Origin: Ghiorsea sp.
GTDB lineage: Bacteria > Pseudomonadota > Zetaproteobacteria > Mariprofundales > Mariprofundaceae
DNA length: 5,840 nucleotides
Direction of reading: 5' to 3'
Assembly (NCBI GenBank): GCA_021772875.1
Contig: JAJFLD010000017.1
Coordinates: 1 to 5,840, forward strand
Part shown: positions 1-5,202 of the stretch, piece after piece
Numbering within the stretch: position 1 is the stretch's first letter
How the letters are laid out: each line of letters starts with the position of its first letter
Notes under the pieces: model-generated
Told to the model about the DNA's origin: nothing
Seen by the model: the letters and a program-made list of their open reading frames with translations, nothing else
Database searches by the model: none
Translations under genes and position numbers: made by a program

Positions 1-804
1 ACCTGCTGCATCACCCACGAGCATGATGCGTTGTTTCATATAAGGTGGTTTTCTTGGTTTGATAGGGATAATAAAACCTTTGCGATTGCGCTCAGTATAA
101 CCTTCTGCAAGACCAACCATTTCTTTATATGTGTCAAAAAGCTTTTGGAGTTGGCCGCCTTTTTTGCTGAAGTTGGCAATGCCAACAGAGACATGGTCGT
201 GTTTGGGGAACACCCAGCCATAACCAGATGGAATCACATCAAAATCGAAGCGCGCCACACCCTTAAACTCGGCCAACTGTTCTGGCGTGAGCATAATTTC
301 TGATTCAATGGCGGGAATGAGTATGCGATCATCTTGCCATAGCGTATTGGCAAGGCGTGCGTTGGCACCTTCTGCCAAAATAAGATAAGAAGCTGAGTAG
401 GTTTGAGATGATGTGGCGACTTCCACATGATTTGAATGGGGTTTGATTTGTTTGATTTCTGTTTGATCAAAAACTTTTGCCCCATCTTTCATGGCATATT
501 TGATAAGGGAATAATCAAAATCAGGCCTGTTGACCATGGTGACGATGTTGTCGCTATCGGCATGAAAAGATGTGTCGGGGTTGTGCAGTTGCAGCGCTAA
601 TGAATCACACTGGCTCTCGATAGGGAAATCCAAATCTTTGGGAAGCAATTGCACTGCTCGTTTGACAAGGCCACCTGCACACACTTTTCGCCGAGGCAGC
701 GGTTCTTTTTCAAAGATAGCTACGCTCAACCCCGCTTTTGCGCTGGCAATGGCAGCCATGCCTCCTGAAGGCCCTGAGCCGATAATGATGACGTCAAAAT
801 CCAC
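1..804 (-). CDS. Geranylgeranyl reductase family FAD-dependent oxidoreductase (3' part missing)
   Basis: This is the first 268 residues of a flavoprotein of the geranylgeranyl reductase (GGR) family; the C-terminus lies beyond base 1. Seen: a beta strand and dinucleotide-binding loop IIIGSGPSGG (residues 6-15), an acidic residue ending the second strand (E32), the family motif KVCAGGL (40-46), a NRPDFD segment (92-97), ILAEGANA (142-149), the diagnostic GYGWVFPK (194-201), and VGDAAG at the cut end (263-268), which contacts FAD. Family members reduce isoprenoid double bonds, for example in chlorophyll side chains, archaeal-type lipids or menaquinone tails; the substrate here cannot be told from sequence. 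I chose the GTG start at 804 because AGGGG lies 8 bases upstream. An in-frame ATG at 825 would add 7 residues but has no good ribosome binding site. Full-length relatives are roughly 370-420 residues. The gene is divergent from the methyltransferase at 1039. Family assignment is firm; substrate is unknown. Confidence 0.9.
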   Translation of the reverse strand, partial: MDFDVIIIGSGPSGGMAAIASAKAGLSVAIFEKEPLPRRKVCAGGLVKRAVQLLPKDLDFPIESQCDSLALQLHNPDTSFHADSDNIVTMVNRPDFDYSLIKYAMKDGAKVFDQTEIKQIKPHSNHVEVATSSQTYSASYLILAEGANARLANTLWQDDRILIPAIESEIMLTPEQLAEFKGVARFDFDVIPSGYGWVFPKHDHVSVGIANFSKKGGQLQKLFDTYKEMVGLAEGYTERNRKGFIIPIKPRKPPYMKQRIMLVGDAAG

Positions 805-811
805 GATGTAA

Positions 812-816
812 TCCCC
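812..816 (-). promoter_or_regulatory. Ribosome binding site deciding the GTG start of the GGR-family gene
   Basis: On the minus strand AGGGG is followed by 8 bases (ATTACATC) and then GTG at 804. This is a stronger match to the anti-Shine-Dalgarno than anything before the in-frame ATG at 825, so GTG is preferred. The 7 extra residues of the longer form (MPTGDYI) precede the conserved beta strand and add nothing recognisable. Confidence 0.6.
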
Positions 817-851
817 TGTCGGCATGCCATGAAATGGTGTTTATGGGTAAT

Positions 852-879
852 ATTTTAGTTGCAGTACAAGGTAATACAA
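852..879 (-). promoter_or_regulatory. Possible sigma70-type promoter for the GGR-family gene
   Basis: On the minus strand a -35-like TTGTAT (complement of 874-879) is followed by a 16-base spacer and a -10-like TAAAAT (complement of 852-857, 5 of 6 to consensus). The -35 box is weak (3 of 6). It lies about 50 bases upstream of the GTG start. The hexamer TACAAG occurs twice on the plus strand here (865-870 and 875-880), one helical turn apart, and the second copy covers most of the -35 box. Pattern match only. Confidence 0.35.
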
Positions 880-940
880 GTGAGAAGTGTGAGATAAGGG
901 AAGTATACGGGATGTAGAGAATACTTTGTAGGGGTTAAAA

Positions 941-976
941 GCATGGTGGATGCTGGCAATTGACTTGCAACCATGC
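941..976. repeat. Inverted repeat GCATGGT / ACCATGC flanking a -35 box
   Basis: A perfect 7-base inverted repeat has arms at 941-947 and 970-976 separated by 22 bases. The putative -35 hexamer (960-965) of the rightward promoter lies between the arms and the right arm sits in the promoter spacer. The geometry would suit a regulator binding site, but arms this short can arise by chance. No regulator gene is in the window. Confidence 0.35.
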
Positions 977-988
977 GCAACTTAACAT
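960..988 (+). promoter_or_regulatory. Sigma70-like promoter for the methyltransferase gene
   Basis: TTGACT (960-965, 5 of 6 to the -35 consensus), a 17-base spacer, then TAACAT (983-988, 4 of 6 to the -10 consensus including the key first, second and last bases). Transcription would start near 995, giving a leader of about 45 bases before the ATG at 1039. The spacing is ideal and the site is in the expected place in a divergent intergenic region. It is the best promoter match I found in the window. Confidence 0.55.
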
Positions 989-1038
989 TATCTCCCCGCT
1001 GGTTTGGCGCTGGCATTTGACGTGTGTGAAGAGACGAC

Positions 1039-2064
1039 ATGCCATGGTGGGCATCGCTTAAGATGAGAGGGTTTGCCGTTATCAAACAAAGTATAGAAAG
1101 CCTGCCGCAATCCGTATGCGCATTGTGTGGAAGTGGGGGAGCGTTGGTGCAAGCTGGCATCAGTGATCCCGATAGAAATCTTGATGGTACTTGGAGTTTT
1201 CAGCGGTGCGCCAATGCTGATTGTGGTGTGTTTTGGTTGGATCCTGCCCCGCCACCGCATGAATTGTGGAAAGCTTATACCACCTACCATCCCCATACAC
1301 GAAAAATTTCAGGGCGCTTTGGCAAAACAATGTTGAGCCTTGTGCATAGATTTATCAAGTTAGGGCTATTGCCTGTCTGGTTCTTGAACGGCTTAAAAAA
1401 GGAAGCGACTTATCTGCGTTTTATGACCTTAGCCGATGAGCCTGTAGGCAAATTACTCGATGTTGGCTGTGGCGGTGGTCGTTTTCTTAAACGTATGCAA
1501 AGGCGCGGCTGGCAAGTTGAAGGCACAGACTTTGTTGAAGAAGCAGTGAAGGAGGTGACTTCACGCTATGGCATCAAAACTTATGCAGGAGATTTGCCAG
1601 ACTGTGCTATTGAAGAGAATAGTTTTGATGTGATTACCATGAGTCAGGTGATTGAGCATTTGTATGACCCTAAAGCGACCTTGCAGGCTTGTTGGCGCTT
1701 ATTAAAACCAGGCGGGTTGTTGGTGATGACTACACCTAATGTGAAGAGTATTGCAGCTTCTGAATTTGGTGCGAGTTGGCGCGGCTGGGAAGCGCCACGT
1801 CATCTGCATTTGTTTTCAGTGGACACCTTACAGCGGCAAACAGAACAAGCAGGTTTTAAGGTGACGGATGCACGCACATATACTGCCGATGCAGCAGGTG
1901 TTTATCGTGTTAGCCGTGATATTCAAAATGGTGGCGCTTCTTCTTGGTTGGATGAAATCAAAGGTTTATGCATGGGTTATCGCAAAGAGCTGCATGAATA
2001 CCGTGTGCAGGCAGAACAGCCCAACACGGGTCAAAATGTGCTGATTCGAGCACGCAAACCTTAA
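1039..2064 (+). CDS. Class I SAM-dependent methyltransferase with N-terminal zinc-ribbon-like module
   Basis: 341 residues. Seen: an N-terminal cysteine module, C27-x2-C30 and C57-x4-C62, resembling a zinc ribbon, then a basic/aromatic linker and a Rossmann-type methyltransferase domain from about residue 136. The SAM-binding motif I is LLDVGCGGGRFL (139-150), with acidic D164 after the second strand (VEGTDF), FDVITMSQVIEHL (196-208) and LLKPGGLLVMTTPN (221-234). A later GW..PRHLHLFS segment (249-260) is typical of the Methyltransf_23/UbiG-like group that often carries such a cysteine module. Proteins of this build are common near cell-surface polysaccharide genes, but no such neighbour is visible, so the substrate is unknown. 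The ATG at 1039 has only a weak upstream GAAGAG; an in-frame ATG at 1063 (M9) is a possible alternative. The gene appears monocistronic: the next gene converges on it 34 bases downstream. Confidence 0.88.
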   Translation: MPWWASLKMRGFAVIKQSIESLPQSVCALCGSGGALVQAGISDPDRNLDGTWSFQRCANADCGVFWLDPAPPPHELWKAYTTYHPHTRKISGRFGKTMLSLVHRFIKLGLLPVWFLNGLKKEATYLRFMTLADEPVGKLLDVGCGGGRFLKRMQRRGWQVEGTDFVEEAVKEVTSRYGIKTYAGDLPDCAIEENSFDVITMSQVIEHLYDPKATLQACWRLLKPGGLLVMTTPNVKSIAASEFGASWRGWEAPRHLHLFSVDTLQRQTEQAGFKVTDARTYTADAAGVYRVSRDIQNGGASSWLDEIKGLCMGYRKELHEYRVQAEQPNTGQNVLIRARKP

Positions 2065-2098
2065 GTGGTTTGGGTGCAACAGCGCGTGTGGTCAGCTT
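2065..2098. other. Convergent 34-base intergenic gap, no clear terminator
   Basis: The methyltransferase and DUF924 genes end tail to tail here. I looked for a shared hairpin with flanking T runs. Only a short TTTT at 2097-2100 is present, with no convincing stem next to it, so I do not call a terminator. Confidence 0.4.
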
Positions 2099-2650
2099 TT
2101 AGAAAGATGAGTTGGCTTGGGTTAAGAATTCAAGTTCTTCAGGTGTTGATTCCCGATTTAATAGGGCATTGCGATGCGGGTACCTGCCAAACCTATCAAT
2201 GATGGCTTTGTGTTTGAGCTCAAATTCGTAATTGTATTCAGCGCCAGGTTGGGCAAAAAGCTGCACGGCCTTTTCATGTATTTTTGCTGATTCGCTATGC
2301 ATGTATGGCATATAGATAAAAGCACGGCGGTCGATGTTGATGTGTTGATCAGCACCACACGATACAGCTTCTTGAGCGAGAACCAAGGCGATAGTATCAA
2401 ATGCAAAAGCTTGGGCTGAATCGCGGAACATATTGCGAGAGAACTGGTCGAGCACGATGATTTCTGCCAAACGGCCTTCAGGCGTTGTTCGCCATGCGTA
2501 AAGTTCCGCTGCGGCAGCTGCGGCATGGGTAGCGGCAAAACGTTTGCGCAGAGTTGCATCAAAAGTTAAGTCTTTCATAAACCATTGTTTGGGTTCAATG
2601 TCTTCGTACCAAAATTGCAGTACTTCCGCCGCACTCACGATTGTATTCAT
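2099..2650 (-). CDS. DUF924 family protein
   Basis: 183 residues, matching the usual size of the DUF924 family (PF06041), an alpha-helical, TPR-like fold of unknown biochemical function. Seen family signatures: FWYEDIEPKQWF (13-24), LAEIIVLDQFSRNMFRD (61-77), the aromatic/acidic FIYMPYMHSE (111-120) and the long C-terminal block from KHKAIIDRFGRYPHRN (146-161) through the ESTPEE tail (167-172). No signal peptide or membrane segment, so it is probably cytoplasmic. The ATG overlaps the stop of the upstream membrane-protein gene as ATGA (2647-2650), and AAGGG lies 6 bases upstream of the ATG inside that gene, so translation is probably coupled. It is the last gene of a three-gene operon. DUF924 genes occur in many contexts, so its place here may not mean a shared function. 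Confidence 0.9.
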   Translation of the reverse strand: MNTIVSAAEVLQFWYEDIEPKQWFMKDLTFDATLRKRFAATHAAAAAAELYAWRTTPEGRLAEIIVLDQFSRNMFRDSAQAFAFDTIALVLAQEAVSCGADQHINIDRRAFIYMPYMHSESAKIHEKAVQLFAQPGAEYNYEFELKHKAIIDRFGRYPHRNALLNRESTPEELEFLTQANSSF

Positions 2651-3192
2651 AAAATTCCCTTAAGCCGTTGGCTGATGTAGCTTGCCAAGGCACCATTTAT
2701 CCAGCCACTGATACAAGATAATGTTAACAATGGCGGAAGTAGATAATAAATCGCAGGCTGCTGGATAAACCATGTTTCTACTGCAATAAATTGTCCCGAC
2801 ATGTGGGCAATGGCCGCACACAAACTTAAAGCAATCAAACTTATCCGTGGCATCAATTGATAAAACGCAACCATCACAACCGCTGCCGATAGTGCGCCAG
2901 CCATGCTGATAAAGAAAGTGGGGGTAAATAAGGTGCCTATAAATACGCTGCCTACAATGACGCGGGCAAGGGCAAGGCTAAAGGCAGCGCGCGGGCCAAG
3001 AAACACCAAGGCCAATAACGTCATAATATTCGCCAAACCCAACTTAAACCAAGGCCCTAGACTGGGTAATGTGGATTCAAATACATGTAAACCAATGGCC
3101 AATAATAAAAAAGATAACCATGTCGCTTTGCTTTTTAGCGAGGCAAGGCTAGGGCGGGCTGAAGGGTTGGATTGTTTTTCCATGTTCGCCAT
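2647..3192 (-). CDS. Gx transporter / heptaprenyl diphosphate synthase component I family membrane protein (EetB-like)
   Basis: 181 residues, strongly hydrophobic, with about five to six membrane segments (near 24-41, 50-65, 68-87, 93-112, 117-135, 148-171) after a basic, polar N-terminus. Seen family motifs of Hpre_diP_synt_I (PF07456): GPWFKLGLANI (46-56), FLGPRAAFSLALARVIVG (64-81) and GTLFTPTFFISMAGAL (86-101). The name 'heptaprenyl diphosphate synthase component I' is historical and doubtful; newer annotation treats the family as transporter-like, and I cannot assign a substrate. The ATG at 3192 follows the stop of the NusG-II gene by 2 bases, with GGAA just upstream; M4 (3183) is a less likely alternative. 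The pair with a NusG-II protein is recurrent in bacteria. Membrane location is clear, molecular function is not. Confidence 0.88.
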   Translation of the reverse strand: MANMEKQSNPSARPSLASLKSKATWLSFLLLAIGLHVFESTLPSLGPWFKLGLANIMTLLALVFLGPRAAFSLALARVIVGSVFIGTLFTPTFFISMAGALSAAVVMVAFYQLMPRISLIALSLCAAIAHMSGQFIAVETWFIQQPAIYYLLPPLLTLSCISGWINGALASYISQRLKGIL

Positions 3193-3194
3193 GT

Positions 3195-3644
3195 TTATTC
3201 CGTGATGGCATCAAAATGAATTTGATCATCACTTTTTGCCGAAGAGCCGCGTAGCAACACCATGATATGATTGGGTACGCAGGCAAGCACACTTCCCGCG
3301 TATGATTTTTGCCCAGCAAGTGTACAATAATGGGTGGCACAGGGTGAAGAGAGAAAACGAATGCCCTGTTTTGAAATTTCAATTTCAGATAACCCAAGCT
3401 CACCTTTGGCGGCGACATGAATCACTTGTTCATCCGTGGGCAATGGATATGCAGCAAGCAATTGCTTTTGATGGTAAACATATGCTGTGGGTACACCTTG
3501 AGCTAAGCTTTGGTTGATTTGAAACCAAAGCAAGGCAATGCCAAGCAGCAATAAAAATAGCAACACACGATCTGCACCAGTGCCTTTCAGGCATTGTATA
3601 AAATCACCTTTATGGGGTTTAGGGTGGCTGTCTTGGTTAATCAT
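3195..3644 (-). CDS. NusG domain II-containing membrane-anchored protein (EetA-like)
   Basis: 149 residues: a polar N-terminus (1-25), one membrane segment (about 26-43, rich in L/I) and an exported domain matching NusG domain II (PF07009/DUF1312). Seen: the signature SPCATHYC (100-107) followed by a G-rich stretch and ACVPNHIMVLL (121-131); cysteines 102, 107 and 122 are those of the family pattern SPC..x..C...CLPN. It is not the transcription factor NusG, only a shared fold. The open frame continues upstream to 3944, but that stretch is antisense to gshA. I place the start at the ATG at 3644, where a weak GGAA lies about 10 bases upstream and the protein begins just before its anchor. It is the first gene of the operon with the Gx-family gene (2-base gap) and DUF924. 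The exact role is unknown; a redox or extracytoplasmic partner function is inferred from the pairing only. Confidence 0.85.
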   Translation of the reverse strand: MINQDSHPKPHKGDFIQCLKGTGADRVLLFLLLLGIALLWFQINQSLAQGVPTAYVYHQKQLLAAYPLPTDEQVIHVAAKGELGLSEIEISKQGIRFLSSPCATHYCTLAGQKSYAGSVLACVPNHIMVLLRGSSAKSDDQIHFDAITE

Positions 3645-3698
3645 CGGTATGTTTCCACTTGCACAGCTTAGCACTGACAGGAAACTTTTGGAGTTATT
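3645..3698. promoter_or_regulatory. Short divergent intergenic region between the NusG-II operon and gshA
   Basis: Only 54 bases separate the two divergent starts, so both promoters must lie here or reach into the opposing coding region. On the plus strand TTGCAC (3659-3664) could be a -35 box, but the -10 at 17 bases spacing (AAACTT) is poor. I found no convincing sigma70 promoter on either strand. ACAGGAAA occurs at 3677-3684 and again at 3718-3725 inside gshA. Confidence 0.3.
3690..3693 (+). promoter_or_regulatory. Ribosome binding site deciding the TTG start of gshA
   Basis: GGAG is followed by 5 bases (TTATT) and TTG at 3699. No in-frame ATG occurs until well past the conserved N-terminal motifs, so TTG is the only reasonable start. 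Confidence 0.7.
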
Positions 3699-5057
3699 TT
3701 GAATCAAACACGTATTTACAGGAAAGAGCTCGCTGATTATTTTCGTCGTGGTGGCAAAGTTAAAGCAGATTGGCGCATTGGCACGGAGCACGAAAAAATA
3801 GGTTTTTGTACCAAATCTTTTCGCCCTATCCCTTATTTTGGGGATAAAAGTATTCAGCGTTTGCTGGAGCGTCTTGCTGATTGTAATCACGATGAGCAGT
3901 GGTTGGCGGTGTTTGAAGATGGTCATCCGATTGCACTTAAACACGGGCTTGCTTCCATCACTTTAGAGCCAGGCGGGCAGCTTGAATTATCAGGTGCACC
4001 TCTTGTTACCATTCATGAAACCCACGCTGAAATTGCGCGGCATTTTGATATGTTACGTACCTTAACCCAAGAAATGGGCATGGGTTTTTTAACCTTGGGT
4101 TATCAGCCGAAATGGGCGCGTGAAGACATCCAATGGATGCCAAAGTCACGCTATAAAATCATGCGTGAATATATGCCCAAGGTGGGCAAGCTTGGTTTAG
4201 ACATGATGTTACGCACGGCCACCACCCAAGCTAATCTTGATTATTTGGATGAAGCAGACATGGCCAAAAAAATGCGTGTGGCTTATTGCTTGCAACCCTT
4301 GGTGACGGCTTTATTTGCCGCATCACCCTTTAAAGATGGCAAACCTTCGGGATTGTTATCAACGCGAGCAGCTTGTTGGTTAGACACCGACCCTCATCGC
4401 ACTGGCACACCAGAATGTGTATTTGATGATGATTTTGGTTTTGAATCGTGGACAGAATGGGTGCTTGATGTGCCGATGTATTTTGTCATGCGTGATGCCA
4501 AGTATATTGATTGTACTGGCGAATCATTTCGTGATTTCTTGGAGGGAAAACTACCGCAATTGCCGGGCGAATTCCCAACCCATGATGATTGGGAATTGCA
4601 TGTGAGCACAACTTTCCCCGAAGTCAGGCTCAAGCAATACATTGAAGTACGTGGCGCTGATGCAGGCGGTTGGCCTTGGATTTCAGCATTGCCAGCACTT
4701 TGGAAAGGCTTGCTTTATGATGAACAAGCCTTGCAAAAGGCTTGGGATTTGGTGGTATCATGGCAACATGCTGATGTGGTAGAATTAACTCGGAACGTGC
4801 CAAAAGATGCGCTTAAAACGCCATTTTTGGGAAAAGATGTCCATCATTTTACCCAAATCATGCTTGATATTGCCAAACTTGGCTTAAACAATATCGATGT
4901 GTGTGATGATAAGGGATATTGCGAAGCGCAGTATCTTTCGCCGCTGTTTGAAGCAATGAAATCAGGGGAAACACAAGCAGATCGTTGGTTAAGGCTTTAT
5001 CACACCGAATGGAATCAAAATATTGATCCCTTGTTTGCCAATGCTGTACACCTTTGA
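3699..5057 (+). CDS. gshA: Glutamate-cysteine ligase, GCS2 / plant-alphaproteobacterial type
   Basis: 452 residues, the usual length for this class. It catalyses ATP-dependent joining of glutamate and cysteine to gamma-glutamylcysteine, the first and committed step of glutathione synthesis, in the cytoplasm. Seen: the N-terminal active-site strand WRIGTEHEKIGF (25-36), YFGDKSIQRLLERL (46-59), ITLEPGGQLELSGAP (87-101, metal/ATP and glutamate contacts in the family), the block YKIMREYMPKVG.LGLDMMLRTATTQANLDY (152-182), AASPFKDGKPSGLLSTRA (207-224), and the C-terminal EVRGADAGGWPWISALPALWKG (316-337). All blocks are intact. It differs from the E. coli-type GshA and resembles the plant and alphaproteobacterial class (PF04107). 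The start is TTG, backed by GGAG at 3690. No gshB lies nearby in the window. It is divergent from the NusG-II operon and followed by 145 bases before the CHASE2 gene. Confidence 0.95.
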   Translation: MNQTRIYRKELADYFRRGGKVKADWRIGTEHEKIGFCTKSFRPIPYFGDKSIQRLLERLADCNHDEQWLAVFEDGHPIALKHGLASITLEPGGQLELSGAPLVTIHETHAEIARHFDMLRTLTQEMGMGFLTLGYQPKWAREDIQWMPKSRYKIMREYMPKVGKLGLDMMLRTATTQANLDYLDEADMAKKMRVAYCLQPLVTALFAASPFKDGKPSGLLSTRAACWLDTDPHRTGTPECVFDDDFGFESWTEWVLDVPMYFVMRDAKYIDCTGESFRDFLEGKLPQLPGEFPTHDDWELHVSTTFPEVRLKQYIEVRGADAGGWPWISALPALWKGLLYDEQALQKAWDLVVSWQHADVVELTRNVPKDALKTPFLGKDVHHFTQIMLDIAKLGLNNIDVCDDKGYCEAQYLSPLFEAMKSGETQADRWLRLYHTEWNQNIDPLFANAVHL

Positions 5058-5073
5058 ATGCTACATGGTGTGC

Positions 5074-5100
5074 CTAGCGTAAGGTTGTTTTAAGCGCTAG
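5074..5100 (+). other. Weak stem-loop downstream of gshA
   Basis: CTAGCG (5074-5079) and CGCTAG (5095-5100) form a 6-base inverted repeat with a 15-base loop, 16 bases after the gshA stop. A longer stem is blocked by one mismatch, after which one more G-C pair is possible. There is no following T run, so this is a poor intrinsic terminator; it may be chance or an RNA 3' end structure. Confidence 0.25.
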
Positions 5101-5117
5101 CCTATGAAGAGTATCAA

Positions 5118-5165
5118 GAGGGGGATTGGGTTATGAAGGTTCAAGATGATTGTCTAAAGCCATGA
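5118..5165 (+). CDS. Possible 10-codon leader frame with strong ribosome binding site before the CHASE2 gene
   Basis: GAGGGGG (5118-5124) is followed by 8 bases and ATG at 5133, encoding MKVQDDCLKP and a stop at 5163-5165. The stop sits one base before an in-frame ATG (5167) of the CHASE2 reading frame. The Shine-Dalgarno is stronger than that of the CHASE2 gene itself. An even smaller frame (ATG 5104, 10 codons) ends in an ATGA overlap with it. It could be a translated leader, or the remnant of a longer N-terminus lost by a frameshift, or chance. The range given includes the ribosome binding site. Confidence 0.25.
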   Translation, partial: EGDWVMKVQDDCLKP

Positions 5166-5202
5166 GATGAATATTTTTCGCTTGATATGGAATAGGAATT
5201 TT

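Noticed and set aside
31..303. Plus-strand 90-codon open frame at the left end
   Set aside because: It is antisense to the GYGWVFPK region of the reductase, whose motifs are unambiguous on the other strand.
855..1296. Two overlapping minus-strand open frames of about 100 codons across the methyltransferase start
   Set aside because: They have low-complexity, non-family-like composition, cover the promoter region and lie antisense to the clearly conserved cysteine module of the methyltransferase.
3584..3596. Small hairpin TGCCT-TTC-AGGCA as a possible terminator or regulatory element
   Set aside because: It lies inside the NusG-II coding sequence (codons near residue 19), has only a 5-base stem and no T run.
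3645..3944. A 100-codon upstream extension of the NusG-II reading frame on the minus strand
   Set aside because: It is antisense to the conserved N-terminus of gshA and has no family similarity; the NusG-II protein makes sense starting at 3644.
4394..4642. Minus-strand open frame of 82 codons within gshA
   Set aside because: It is antisense to conserved glutamate-cysteine ligase blocks and shows no recognisable protein features.
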